The notes beneath the pieces are model-generated. The model saw nothing but the letters and a program-made list of their open reading frames with translations, searched no databases and was not told the DNA's origin. Shown one piece after another: positions 46,791 through 57,969 of a stretch of DNA of 64,000 bases. The DNA comes from Chlorokybus atmophyticus. Its lineage: Eukaryota; Streptophyta; Chlorokybophyceae; Chlorokybales; Chlorokybaceae. Numbering within the stretch: the first letter of the stretch is position 1; every line of letters starts with the position of its first letter. The stretch covers positions 15,114 through 79,113 of the forward strand of contig RHPI01001965.1 in NCBI GenBank assembly GCA_009103225.1, read 5' to 3'. The translations under genes were made by a program, and so were the position numbers.

Positions 46791-48036
46791 GGCGCGGCGG
46801 CAATGCGGCATCAGTTTAACATGCATGTTGGCATATTGAATCCCGACATGTCCATTGGGGCAGTGGCGCACCCTGTGCCCATGGCTTACGAGCTCCATAA
46901 CGAGTTTGCGATTGAGGGTGGGGATAGTGCACCCAATACCACCTTGTCAGCCCCCATGGCTTCCCCGGCTCCATGCAGCCAACGGGCCATTGAGGCAAGT
47001 CGCTGTCTTTTATGCTTGTGCCTTGGTAACAATGCGTCAGGCACTGCATAAGCTTATATTCGTCCTTTGCAACATTGTGAGCCATCTTATTTTGGGTCCT
47101 ATATACAACCCCCCTTGCAACATGCGCAGGTAGTCTCACCTGCCGCACCTGCTCCCCTCGCAGTCAGAGCGCATCCACCTTCCGCGGCACCAGTCCTTCA
47201 TGCACTGCCGTCTCCTCCACGAGCAGCACCGGTGATTGCGGGGCAACAATCCTTCTTGTTGCAACCGGCGAGACCACAGCACAATGCAACAACCGATGTG
47301 GCTTCTGCACCTACCTTACCCCACTTGCTGCAAGTTGAAGCCGGCAGTCTGCCCCAAGCTCAGGTACTTGAACAGTCACTGTGACTCTTGCCGTAAACAG
47401 CTGGCTACACCAGTTGAGTGCTGTATGCGCATGCAGCAGGGGTCACCACCTGCCAGCGAGTCAGCAGAGGAGCTGGCCGCAACTCGCATATGGCCATCAG
47501 TTGTGCTAGGTGGCCAGCTCGCCTCATGGGACCATTTCAATGCGCCAACGAATGGAAATTGCTTCTACCATTGTGTTTTGCGCCAGGCCATCCATAGCGA
47601 ATGATCACAAGTGCCCTAGCGGATTTTGAGCCATGCTGGACACCATGGACGACAATGGCAGGGGGGACACTCTCCGCAAAATCACCGCAAAGGCTGTCGA
47701 TGCAGATGTGGCGAGCGAAATCTTAGACTTTTGCAGAGCCACTGGTGCCGCGGCAGAGATGGCGCAGTATTACAATAAACTGCCTGCGACCATGTTGGCT
47801 GATGTCAATTGCAACATTGACATAGCCATGGCTAAGGTGCGACAGATCGTGCGGAGAAAGAATGTGTGCGTGGAGCACCTACAGATGACCATGTTTGCCA
47901 ACAAGCTGGGCTCTTGATCTTGTTAATTGGCTGCGTGACCGTTCAGCGCGAGCATGGGGAGTGGATGCCACGGCCCGGCAGCGCACTTTGGGTTGAAAGT
48001 AATAAAGCCCCCAACTCAGTCCTGATGGTTGGCAAC

Positions 48037-48074
48037 ACTACTCGAGTAGTGCTCGTTAGGAGCTCCTAACGAGC
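48037..48074. repeat. Two abutting perfect palindromes, 14 and 24 bp
   Basis: 48,037-48,050 (ACTACTCGAGTAGT) and 48,051-48,074 (centre GGAGCTCC) are perfect self-complementary sequences placed end to end. The intact copy has unrelated, shorter sequence at this point of the OTU exon. Confidence 0.85.
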
Positions 48075-48757
48075 CAGAAGCACACTTTTGGCTCCTAAAG
48101 CCTGCAAGCACCGCCTATGCATGAAGTGCCACCGGAGGTAACAGACCTAATCGCAGAGTGGCGGCATGGCATTGCCAATTCCCCGTTACTACAGGCTGCG
48201 ACCTAAGGTGCTGCGTCAACGCCTCAGGCCTCACCTTTGTGTGCTAGGCAAGAAGTAGCCGACTGATCTGCACATCCTACCTCCCCTCAACCACAGCCAC
48301 ATGCTCGCAATAACAATTTAGCACCCTCCCTTCCTGCTGCGGAGACTCACTTGCCACCGCACTCTGACCATCCGGAGGCATCTCTATAAAAAAGCAGCGG
48401 TAACTAGCCCTCTCCCTCTTATCTTGCCACATTGATCCCAGCTTGTCTTATTGGTAAAGAGATTGATCGAGGTGTCCTGAAAGCTGCGCTCAAAGACAAA
48501 GGCTTCATGCTCGACCTCATGAAGCAACATGAGGTCGTGGAGGAACGGGAGGCAACCAACAAGCGCAAGGCTGTGGAGCAAGAAGATAGCGCCTCACCTC
48601 CTGTTAATGACAGTGCCACGGATAGCGCCGGCTAAGATGTGCAGGTTGACAAAAAGAAAACAAAGAGGAAGGTTGTGGGAAGAAGGGACGCTGACAGGAC
48701 CAAAATAGTTAAGGTGAGGCATCGTTACAATGTAGTTAGAAGAAGCACAGCGCCTTG

Positions 48758-50060
48758 AAGCCTCACTGGGGCTGATTGTGTGTCCGGAGTAGGCACAGGC
48801 AGGTTTACAGCGTCATATGGCTGCTCAGCATCGTTCAGAGCGACAGCCGGTGCGGCACGATCTGCCTAAGCTTAAAGCACCGACGCACAGACGCTTGAGG
48901 GGCTGACTCGTAGTGCAAAGGAGTTGATCGCCCTACAATACGCCCAAGATGCGCTGCATTACCACATGCGGCATGCCTCGAGGTGGGTGACAAAAATATA
49001 CCATAAGTGGGAGCAAACGCGGAGAGTGCGGTCTAAACAGACCTCTGGGGATTGGCCGTGGTTGGAACCCAAACACGACATGGCCATCCGTAGTACGTTG
49101 TTGCCCTCGCCGTCCTCGATATGATGGTATTGTTGCTGCCGCAGCAACCCGGCAATGTGCTATCCGCGGAGCGGAATTTCGACCTGCTGCAACAGTTGTA
49201 CCTGTTGATGTCGACTGATGCGGGTCGAGATGTGTGCCACTACCTGAGCAAACATATTAAGTGGCAAGTAAAACTATTCGAGCTGTACTTGGCATGCTTT
49301 GGCTGGCAGTGGCTGTATGTCACACGGCACGTTGAGCTGATTCTGTGAAAGCTCGAAGAAGATGGCGATGCGGGCGATTACACGAGTGACGACAGCCATG
49401 TCAAGGGCCTGGATGTACGCATGCTAGACGAGACCACCCAGACCAGCAGGTGGTGTATGGCGGCAGATGGGCGTGAGGTGATCGAGCAGGCAATGGAGCG
49501 TTATGCTGCGCCATTTAGATGGGAGTCGCTGCGCCTGCAAAGCGATAACCGAGTTTGGTAGCAGAGGCAGCTTGCACATCCGCGTGCACCATGGGTGCTA
49601 AATTGTTGCATTAAGCCCACCCCCCCCAGCGGATGGCGCCTTGTTGCAAGCATGTGATGTGCCATGTTTGCATCATATACCAGCAAAAGCACGTGGCAAA
49701 TAAATCAAAGGAGCTACAAGCGTGTCCCATGTGCAAGCAACCTCACCCGTTTTGGTCGCCACGCCTGCTGCAAGACGCCATGTATCGGCGGTGATTTGGC
49801 CCCCGCCTTGATGACAATTGTGCATGTACTGTAGTTTTGTGCTGAACACCTGTGAACCATGTAGGTACATGTATAGTTGCAGCATGGTGCATAGTGCACC
49901 CGAGATCTGCTGGTGTCTTCTGAACACCGGAGAAGCATTGGCTGTACATGTGTATGATGATTGCCCTGCGCATGAGTCGGTGCATCGCTTGCATACCTTG
50001 CAGGTTTAAAGCATGGTTGACAGCAACAAAATGGGACAGCGCTTTGGGTTCCATGGAATG
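48758..50060 (+). other. Broken frames flanking the OTU copy, probably the rest of the repeated unit
   Basis: Protein-like but interrupted plus-strand frames: RSAKELIALQYAQDALHYHM and WPWLEPKHDMAIRSTLLP (48,905-49,120), LLQQLYLLMSTDAGRDVCHY and WQVKLFELYLACFGWQWLYV (49,160-49,345), REVIEQAMERYAAPF (about 49,470-49,520) and a Cys-rich stretch with YMYSCSMVHSAPEICWCLL (49,840-49,930). No family recognised. The first 60 bp match the left edge of the window, so this is likely the continuation of the cassette beyond position 1. Confidence 0.35.
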
Positions 50061-50950
50061 ACAGCACAGTATTACTTTACGATCATCGTAGTATGCGAGT
50101 ATCTTTGTACTGTAGTACCATTAATGGATGGAGTACCATTCGTGTTGATGTAGTACCACGCATGGTACTGTAATGCCGTGCATAGTACAGTTGTGCTTCT
50201 TGAAGTGTGACTCATGTAGGATTCGTAAGCTGGCAACCCTAACTTGATGCCGATACCCTAAAGTCTCGCTCAGTTTGTGGGCGGCCGTGCCGATTCATAT
50301 GTTGCATGATGCCGTCGGCAGCAGTACTAGTAGTTGGAGACGTCTAGTGCATTGTTATCACATTGTGCTATAGTTGAATACGACATGACATAAATACGAG
50401 TATTTTATAGTATTTTTACATATTCAAGAACCAAAGACGATTCATAATTATGTGTAGTATGACAATGCATTGCACTATGTGCTGTCACCAATAACAGCAA
50501 ATTGCAACGTATGCAACCATTCCCAAGGTTACATACTTTATCTCAACCGCCGTGTGCAGCGCAACTTCTTCTTCTTAATAAAGTGTGTACACACACAATA
50601 TGTAAGTGCAATGCATCAATGCAATTGCATCATGTAAGCACCGAACTTTTCAATATGATAATATTTGTAATAATATTTTAAAAGTATTTTCACTCATTAG
50701 GTAAATACAATGAAATACCAGTATTATTAAGGCGAGTTGGATGGTATGATGCAACTAGGCATAGTGCGTACAAGCACTAGTGTGTTCAGTGGTAGCAGCA
50801 TCAAGATAGCTTTGTAGAGCATAGACACTCTACCCTTCATACACTTTTACCCTCGCATTATCTGTATGAGCAGGCCCACCCCGTTCTCGCCAATAGACGA
50901 GGGAGACCTCAGCAGCTGGAGCCCAACCTAGTAACTCACCTACCGGCGAG
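50061..50950. other. AT-leaning non-coding sequence with GTACCAT-type inverted motifs
   Basis: No gene seen. At 50,090-50,190 GTACCATTAATGG, GAGTACCATTCG and CGCATGGTACTG repeat the GTACCAT/ATGGTAC core seen in the OTU-cassette spacers. Confidence 0.4.
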
Positions 50951-50953
50951 CAA

Positions 50954-52118
50954 ATGAAGGAAGCAATTACCATATCAGATGAGGCTCGCACTCCGTCTCC
51001 GGCTTTACCTCCTCTCGTTTCACTCCTCGACAGCAAGCTTCTCCACCTCCTTTGGACAATGACGACGAAGAGATGGAGCCTTCCAGCTCAACCACCTCCC
51101 CGCGCTTCTCTGGACGTCGAGGGACCACACCACTCAATGAGTTCATAATCAACTTCCACTCCAAGATGCGGCAGCAAGCCCTAAAGAACAAGGAGTGGTC
51201 AGATGAGGTGTTGATGCATATCATGGCTCAGTATCTTGATTATGAGGCACATGATGTGTGGAAGTCCATTAATGAGTTGCAAAGAGTTAATGGCTATAGC
51301 GAGCTTGCCAGCACCATAGCATTCACATCAATGCACAGCCCAGCAATTGCTGCCCTAGCAGCAATGGCCCCTCCATCATCAATCATTGGTCGAGCGTTGG
51401 CGGCAGCTATGCAACAGCAAGCAGAGGATACAAAAGCCGAGCTGGTTGTTGCCTATCAAACCCCTGCAGGGATTGAGGCCAAGAAGGCCGCCCAACGGGT
51501 CAGGATACTTGAACGCACCGCTGCCATCATCGAGAAGCAAGTGCAGCTTTGTAAATGGGCGCATCTCCACTACTAACACCTGGGTCACGAGCTCTAGCGG
51601 GAGGCATTGTCTTCACCCTTGGGTCGGTGGCACTACGTGCACCAGCCATCACCGTTGGGGCTACCATGTCTGACTCTCCGCTCAAGGACCTCTACGCTGC
51701 ACAGCGGGGCACCTGCGAGGGATCCTGAGAAGGATCCTCGCACCACAAACCAACAACAAGGTGGAGGAGTTGAGGCGCTTCCAATGGAAGCCCAATAAGG
51801 ACCCTCTCCGGCTATAATTTCGGCCGAAAAGATTGCTGAAAAATATTGACTACAAGATTGTTGGTGAGGAGGCAGCCGCGGCATACGTGGCTGAGTTGGA
51901 CCCCACCCTTAGTGAGTCGACGCGCAACTGCAGCAGGCCCATCGGCTACACCGTCAAGGAAGCTTTTGAGACCGCACAAGCCATTCACATGCGTGCGGTG
52001 TATGAAAGTAGTGTTGGACAACAACCGAAGTGCATCACGGCCATGGCAAGCTCAAATGCAGACCCCCTCGGCGAGACCAAAGTTGGGACGCTTCAGTCCC
52101 TGGGAAAGTTGGCATGAC
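50954..52118 (+). pseudogene. LTR-retrotransposon gag-like fragment
   Basis: The frame at 51,052-51,576 contains GTTPLNEFIINFHSKMRQQA, then EWSDEVLMHIMAQYLDYEA and HDVWKSINELQ. This pattern (LxxFLxxF, W-S-D-E, then a helix ending in W) is typical of retrotransposon capsid N-lobes. A second frame at 51,833-52,117 reads YKIVGEEAAAAYVAELDPTL and GYTVKEAFETAQAIHMRAV, like the capsid C-lobe. Frame changes separate them near 51,600-51,830. No protease or polymerase follows; an LTR-like block starts at 52,248 instead. Confidence 0.55.
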
Positions 52119-52247
52119 AGTTAAAGTTTGTCATATGACAAAGATTACAGCCTTGAGCACCAACCAACAGTTATATGACATCAAAGTTGCCATATTGCAA
52201 ATGTTTTGGCAGGGTGCGAATAACATCAAGGTAAGGTCTTCGTCGTA

Positions 52248-52400
52248 AAATGTTTTCCCTGCCGGCCAACTAGATATTGGCAACGGCCGTGCCCCTGAGG
52301 ATACTCAGCAAAACGGTCGTGGCTCAATCCACCGGTAATCTCGATACAGGGACCTGAGCATAACAATTGTCACCATCGGTCGGTGGCCGTATACAGGAAG
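52248..52400 (+). repeat. LTR-like block, inverted relative to 5,950-6,081
   Basis: Starts TGTTTTCCCTGCCGGCC and shares TATTGGCAACGGCCGTGC, CTGAGGA and ATACAGGGACCT in order with the minus strand of 5,950-6,081. Its place just after the gag-like fragment suggests the 3' LTR of an internally deleted element. The 3' boundary is not visible. Confidence 0.5.
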
Positions 52401-53194
52401 GGCCTGACCCTAACTGACACGTACCTCTCAAATACCCATCACTCAAGCAAAAGAGACTTAACTTAACTAACAAGTAACTAGCCGATATCTAACAATTAGG
52501 TACCGGCGACCGTACACTATATGATTGTGCCTGACAGGCACCTGATGGTATCATTATATTACCAGCCATTATTAATGTGTACTATTAAAGGTACATGTTA
52601 GTACCGCTTGATCATGATTATGCATCACACAATGATTGTCAGCAATTGTGCAAGACGGTGATAAATAATACATTTATAATGCCAATAAAGTTTTCCATGT
52701 TACAATGTAAACTTTGGTGAGCTACTACTACTATTACTGCTAGTACAACTAAGCTACATTTAGTACTACTACCCTTGTACTAAGCTGCCGCTCTTGCACC
52801 GCCCGCCACTGAAGCTGGCAGCTCCGCCGCCGTTGTTTCTGCAAAGCACACAAGGCGGTTAAGGCAATCAAACAAGCGCAATTAACAGTAACATACACAC
52901 CTACATGATGTCGCTTGCCATGTATCGCCACCGCCGCCGCCTAGCCTGGCCTGGCCTGGCTTGGCCGCCCTATGGTACAAAGGGTGTTTAGCCTGCCTGC
53001 GCTGTTGCGCATAACACAACGTTATAATATACCGCAATTAAGCTCACCTACTGTTGGCCACTGCCGCCGCCGCCACCACCACCGCCGCCGCCGCAGCAGC
53101 TGCAGCGCTGCTACCCCTACATAACGCTAATAAGTCACTTAAGTCAAGTGTCAACTTGAATTAAGCCGTTGAGCTTTTGAATTGCTGCCGAAGA
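52401..53194. other. Non-coding; GCC-triplet runs
   Basis: AT-rich to about 52,740, then CCG/GCC triplet-rich stretches at 52,790-52,830 and 53,060-53,100 with CCTGGCCTGG repeats near 52,945. Short frames through the triplets look biased rather than coding. Confidence 0.4.
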
Positions 53195-53220
53195 CACGAT
53201 GGCACAATCGTACCGTTTTG

Positions 53221-53310
53221 ATAGTACGATGCTCCCATTGTGACGATGGCACAATCGTACCGTCAAAACGGTACGATTGTGCCATCGTCACAATGGGAGC
53301 ATCGTACTAT
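53221..53310. repeat. Perfect inverted repeat, 43-bp arms, 4-nt loop
   Basis: Arms 53,221-53,263 and 53,268-53,310 are fully complementary around CAAA. The inner 21 bp of the left arm also occurs as a direct copy at about 53,196-53,216. A hairpin this perfect should extrude as a cruciform and is either young or maintained. It could be a small foldback element. Confidence 0.93.
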
Positions 53311-54356
53311 GTCAACAACACATTAAATGCATCGTATAAAAGTCACGACTTGCCGGCAATACAGCGACAAGTAGGAACTGCCGGTCACTTGCTTGTCGCT
53401 AAAAGACCGCTGCCGCGCATGACATGCTACGGTTAGGTGACGACCGACAGTCGGCTGGAACCACAAGTCATTATAAGGCGACTTGCTTGCCACAACAGGC
53501 AGGCCGCCGTGACGGCCAAGCTACGCTTAACGGTCGGCCGTCACTGCAAAGTTACGCGCTTGCCATTTCAGGTAGGCCGCCGTTACTTGTGTACTATCAA
53601 CCATAGATTGGCCATCAACAACAGTCCACAATAGCCGACGGCAGACCCAACAGTCAAAAAGCGACATTTCATGCACGGTCAGGCACCCGTCAGTCCCTCA
53701 GTCCCTGGTCAGTCATTGTGTAAAATTTACGACATTGCTATATAGACAGTCACTTGAATGATGCCATGTGACACTGACAACACATGAGTGTTATTGATGT
53801 AGCAGTCATGATATAAGCTGGACAGTAAGCTGTCAGTCACATGACATCAACACTTGGCTAGAGTGTGCAAATGAGTGTTGCACGACAGTCAGTGACCATT
53901 CCATTCATTGCCTCGTATAACATTGTCTGTGCGTTGTCCTGATTGTCAATGATGCCTTGTACAATGTTGACAGCTGTTATTTGACAGTATATAACTGTCT
54001 GTGACTGCCTTTCATAGTAACATGCGCAGGTTATGTCATTATATCATCTATATGGCATGACCATTACTGTAACTGATGCCACGTGCAATTGTGGTTACTA
54101 TTATGCCAGTGTCAATCACAATCAATGACTTTGACTGATAGTGGCATGCACAGGCGGTAACCACATTGTTGCACGTTCACAGACCACATTTTTGCACGTT
54201 CACCAACCTAACAACTAAGCTCACAATTGACAAGCAACACGTTCCCACCCTCAGTGGCAGCATAAGGCCTACTAGTAGCTACAACACCTAGTAAAACACG
54301 ATGTACAACTTGTTGAACTTGACGGAGGGGGAGGACATGGCACCATGCACGCGTGC
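53311..54356. other. Non-coding; GTCAGTCA-rich
   Basis: From 53,640 to 54,190 the sequence repeats GTCAGT, GACAGT and TGTCA motifs irregularly. GTTGCACGTTCAC and TTTGCACGTTCAC are tandem at 54,167-54,203. No gene seen before the stop of the minus-strand gene at 54,357. Confidence 0.4.
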
Positions 54357-55835
54357 TCAGAGCTGGTCGAGGCAGGTGACGACGGGGGCCTCCCACTTGG
54401 CCTTCTTCTTCAGCTCCATCCTTGAAGGCCCACGTAGGAAGGTGGCCTCGTTGGCTGCAGCTTCCATCAGCAAGCGCTCTCGTGCGATGATGGCGTTTTG
54501 CAGATCGTTGTCCTCTGCTAAAAGTCACCTCTCGCCTGCCATCCACTTTTGCCTTTGCTCCCGGGGGCGAGGGGGGGTGGTTGGTTGAGTGCGTGCGCGT
54601 GTGTGCTGCTACTGTGCGTGCTGCTGCCGTGCATGCGTGCTGTGCGTGTGAGTGTGTGTGCACACTCTTACCGCAATCTCAAGGTAGCCCAAGTTGCAAG
54701 TGATGGCGTAGATGTGCCACTCGGGGATGCGCTCAGTCGCACAACCAGTGCCGTTGAAGACTGCGCGGCACACCTTCCTCCGTTCTTCTCGACCCCAAGG
54801 GTCATCACCGTCGACGCAGTATCTGTCACCTGCAACATCAACACATTGTTACTAAGATAACACTAGTGGCGACGTACACAAGGCATTGCAGCTTGCAACA
54901 TACCTATAAGTTGCTCACAGCAACTTACTTACCAGTCAGCCATTGGTCGGAGGTGTGAGGAGTGGAGTAAATGACACCGATGCACCTTTTGAGGGTGGAG
55001 GATATCACGCCCTTCTTGATGCCATGGATGCAGCGGCACGCGATTTCAACAATGCGCGGCCCCGCGAACTCTGCCATTGAAGACACGCACATGAGAGAGA
55101 GAGGGAGGGAGNAGACCTGGAAGAGAGAGGGGGGGGGTGGGGGTGGGGGGGTAGACTTGCCAAGCGGAAGGCGCCGCGTGCAGGATTGATAAAGGACCAT
55201 CGTGTACAAGCATGTGCTCCAGCGTGCGGACGTGGGGCCCTTGTTGTAGTGCATGAGGTGGCTCAGCAACTTGTCGGCACAATTCTGTGTGAACAAAGCA
55301 CAAGTGGACAAGCAACGGTGCAGCATCAGCTTTATTAAGTGCGCCGTTGTACAGCAACTGCTGCACATCGCTGCAGCTACTGCTGCTGTTGTTGATTGCA
55401 TCAGCAGCATCAACTGCAGCAACCAAACAACACTGCAGCTGAATGCTGCAAGAGCAAGTGTGCATACTGATGCACTTCACATACTTAGCAATGAGACGAG
55501 CTTACGTTGATGTGTGGGTCGTTCTTTGCGAAGCTTCTCCATGAGCTCTGCTCAACATCTGCTCATCCTCAGGGTCGACATGCGGAGCGGGTGCCGGAAG
55601 GTTGTTGACAGGAGGTGGGGGTGGTGGAGAACCGTATTGTGCGCCAGCAGGGTTGGGTATAGCAAACTGCGGGGGCGGGGGGGGGGGCAAGGAGTATGAG
55701 GGAAAGGTGGTTGGAGTAGTCCGCACGGCGTTGATGATCTCGAAAATCATGGCGCCAAGCATCTGCCGAATCATCTCCGCCATGTCACTTAAAGCTGCAA
55801 AGTTCTACAAGCATACATGCAATAAGATGGCATGA
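54357..55835 (-). CDS. Conserved-looking unknown gene, Pro-rich N-terminal part
   Basis: Not recognised. Four 3' exons join in phase: 55,161-55,284 (CADKLLSHLMHYNKG), 54,933-55,070 (PRIVEIACRCIHGIKKGVIS, YSTPHTSDQWLT), 54,672-54,829 (DRYCVDGDDPWGREERRK, VFNGTGC, IPEWHIYAITCNLGYLEI) and 54,357-54,512 (LQNAIIARERLLMEAAANEA, ending CLDQL). The intron between the first two needs a GC donor (G/GCAAGT at 55,160). Upstream, 55,506-55,800 encodes MAEMIRQMLGAMIFEIINAV and two poly-Pro runs, but the frame must change near 55,555, so the 5' part may be mis-assembled or contain an unseen intron. Upstream coding may reach about 56,210, next to the PIGB pseudogene. A single N lies at 55,112 in an intron. 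Confidence 0.5.
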
Positions 55836-56224
55836 CGTGTAGATAACACAAGGGGTTCATGTGTGCGTGCGAGCATGCGTGACATGTCACACTTACATTG
55901 CCATTGGCAGCTTGCTCTGACTGCCTGGGATATGAGGAGCTGACGGAGTTGTTGTTGTTGTTGCGTCCAAGGTTGGGGTGATTGCAAGGGGGCGGGTGGG
56001 GCGGTCAATGATGGCTTTGGCACGCTTTGCGGCTTGCGCGATGAACATTCGCCTAGACCAACGACCTGCTTGCCCCTCCTGCGCTTGGTTGCCTCCGCCT
56101 CTTGCGCCTCCTACTCTGCATGCCAAATTGGCATTGTCATGCAGAGCGTTAAAATCCTCGTCCTTAAGCTCACCCAGCGCATCAATTGCATCAAACAAGT
56201 GTGTCAAAGTCCCCAACCACACAG

Positions 56225-56901
56225 GCAGCTGCAGCTGCATACTTCTTGGCAATATACCAGCGAGGGACGGTTGATGTCGTGCAATGGCTTGCAAACGAAG
56301 CCGCACAAGGGAGAGTGCGGGCCGTGCGTTTCCTGACGCCATGCCATTCATCGCCACTGTACTACGCCGTCCACGCTCCCGTGCAGCTTCGCATCCTTGA
56401 CTGCTTTGCAAGGTACGGTGTGAGTGAAAGTCCCTAAGGGTGACCACCAACGACAATACTTAAAAAAAAACATGCTATAAGAATCCTCGCTAAAATGATG
56501 ATTTTGGCTTCTGTTCGTGCGCGCGTCCGTGCGTCCTTTTGCCAACAGCGATAAAGATGGCTACATCGATGAAGCCAATCGCTTCAAGCTGGACCCGCTT
56601 TCTTACTTGTACGCTTCATACGCCATCACCCATCACCTCAACCCAAGATAGAAATTTGCGGTGTTGGTGCGGCCTCGATGACAGCGCCAACACCATACCG
56701 GATATGCAGCAGGGCTGCAAGTTAGTTTTTCTCCCGAGCCACTTTGTCCTCTTTGACGGCACCATCCCGCACGTGTCGGGCTTTCTTCAAGAGCACGGGT
56801 ACACGCCCACCGCGGCGTTCCCGCACGCGCAGTTTGTTGTGGATAGAGAGTGTCAAGCCGTCGTGCATGTGTTTCAGAGACAACCACAAACGTTTTTATG
56901 A
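56225..56901 (+). pseudogene. PIGB 3'-end pseudogene (exons 10-11)
   Basis: Exon 10 copy 56,225-56,412 is exactly 188 nt like the parent and has intact splice sites (YQRGTVDVVQWLANEAAQG). Exon 11 copy starts at 56,549 (DKDGYIDEANRFKLDPLSYL) but meets a stop at 56,649 and a frame change. Further on the parent frame is recovered (LPSHFVLFDGTIPHVSGFL). Exons 1-9 are absent; homology begins almost at the exon 10 acceptor. Confidence 0.9.
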
Positions 56902-57433
56902 GAATGAGTACATGTGGTTGCAAGTGCGTAGCGGCTTGCATCCCCAATGCAATTCTATTCAAGTGCAATTTAACTCAGCTGCTTGCATGACTTCGGCCAG
57001 CCACAGCATTCAGATCATCAATAGCGACAGACAGGTCTGCACAAAAAAAGTTGATAGAGTTGATGGAATAAGCCGGAGGATGCTATAGGTACCAATGTTG
57101 ATCATGTTGACGTACAGTTCATGAGGTCCGGCATAGCCCAGCCCTACCTTTTCATGTAGCTGCATTTGTATGCTGGCTGGTATGCTTGCTGCGGCGACGG
57201 CTTGGGCCTGACCATCACAGAGGCGGTTGTAAAGTAATATTACGGCTTCTACAAGGATGGTGAACTTGTTGTTGCAATATACTGAGCTATTGTACGGACA
57301 CACCAGGACTCAACTACCCAGCGAAAGTGAACACAAAACTGTACACTATTCATTACAATGCAATATCTGTACACTAACCCTTGGCTTCTACATTAAATAC
57401 AAACTCCTGTACTCTCCACACGCCATCATCACC
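56902..57433. other. Spacer between the PIGB and TANGO2 pseudogenes
   Basis: Equivalent of the convergent spacer at 12,751-13,181 but diverged and about 100 bp longer. No gene seen. Confidence 0.45.
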
Positions 57434-57961
57434 CTAATACTGTTTAAAGAACGATACATGCAAGTCGTCTTGCACCGCAATGACTATATCGCCTCTGGTG
57501 CCATACGCAGCCTGCGAACAACCACTGCTCAATGACCACATGCTGAGGCAATGGACTGCGTTTACTAATAAACTATGTTAACACAAGTATGTACAGCTAG
57601 ACTTTATTATGTCAACAATAAGCACCAATGCCAAGCTTCAGTCGTACCTCATCTATGTCCCCTTGCACGAAGATTGAACTCAACATCTTTTTAATGTGCT
57701 CCGGGTAGCCAGTTTGCTGCCTAGACAAGTCATTTACCCGCTCAGTGTCCTGTGACACAGAAGGAAGCATACTTATATGTGATGGTAACATTGCACAATA
57801 GCAATGAAATTTTGAAGGGCAGCATGAGAACAAAGTCAACGACAACTGTTACCCACCTGCAGCACCTTTTTCACAAGCCTCTTTGCGAGTTTTGTTTCAT
57901 GGTCGTTGCCTGCGCTTTGTGCTTCAAGCACATCTTCAAACAAGCTTCGCCCTTTTGAGAC
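57434..57961 (-). pseudogene. TANGO2 3'-end pseudogene (exons 4-6)
   Basis: Copies of exon 4 (57,857-57,961, 105 versus 108 nt), exon 5 (57,648-57,749, 102 nt) and exon 6 (from 57,511) keep splice sites. Exon 6 ends early at a TAG at 57,434 after AAYGTRGDIVIAVQDDLHV. Exons 1-3 are missing; the sequence jumps at about 57,975 to the equivalent of 19,028. Confidence 0.88.
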
Positions 57962-57969
57962 CTGTGCAA

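Larger units (their letters stand above)
45463..48757 (+). pseudogene. Decayed inverted copy of the OTU-domain gene
   Basis: This copy follows the whole gene at 61-2905: the Cys-patch exon at about 45,463-45,750, the second exon near 46,800-46,996, the Pro/Ala exon near 47,108-47,365 and the OTU exon from about 47,398. The catalytic Cys region reads NGNCFYHCV, so the Asp of the DGNC motif is Asn. A stop after HSE (47,604), a frame change near 47,910 and a palindromic replacement at 48,037-48,074 break the frame. A miniature LTR element is inserted in the second exon at 46,262-46,790. Confidence 0.8.
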
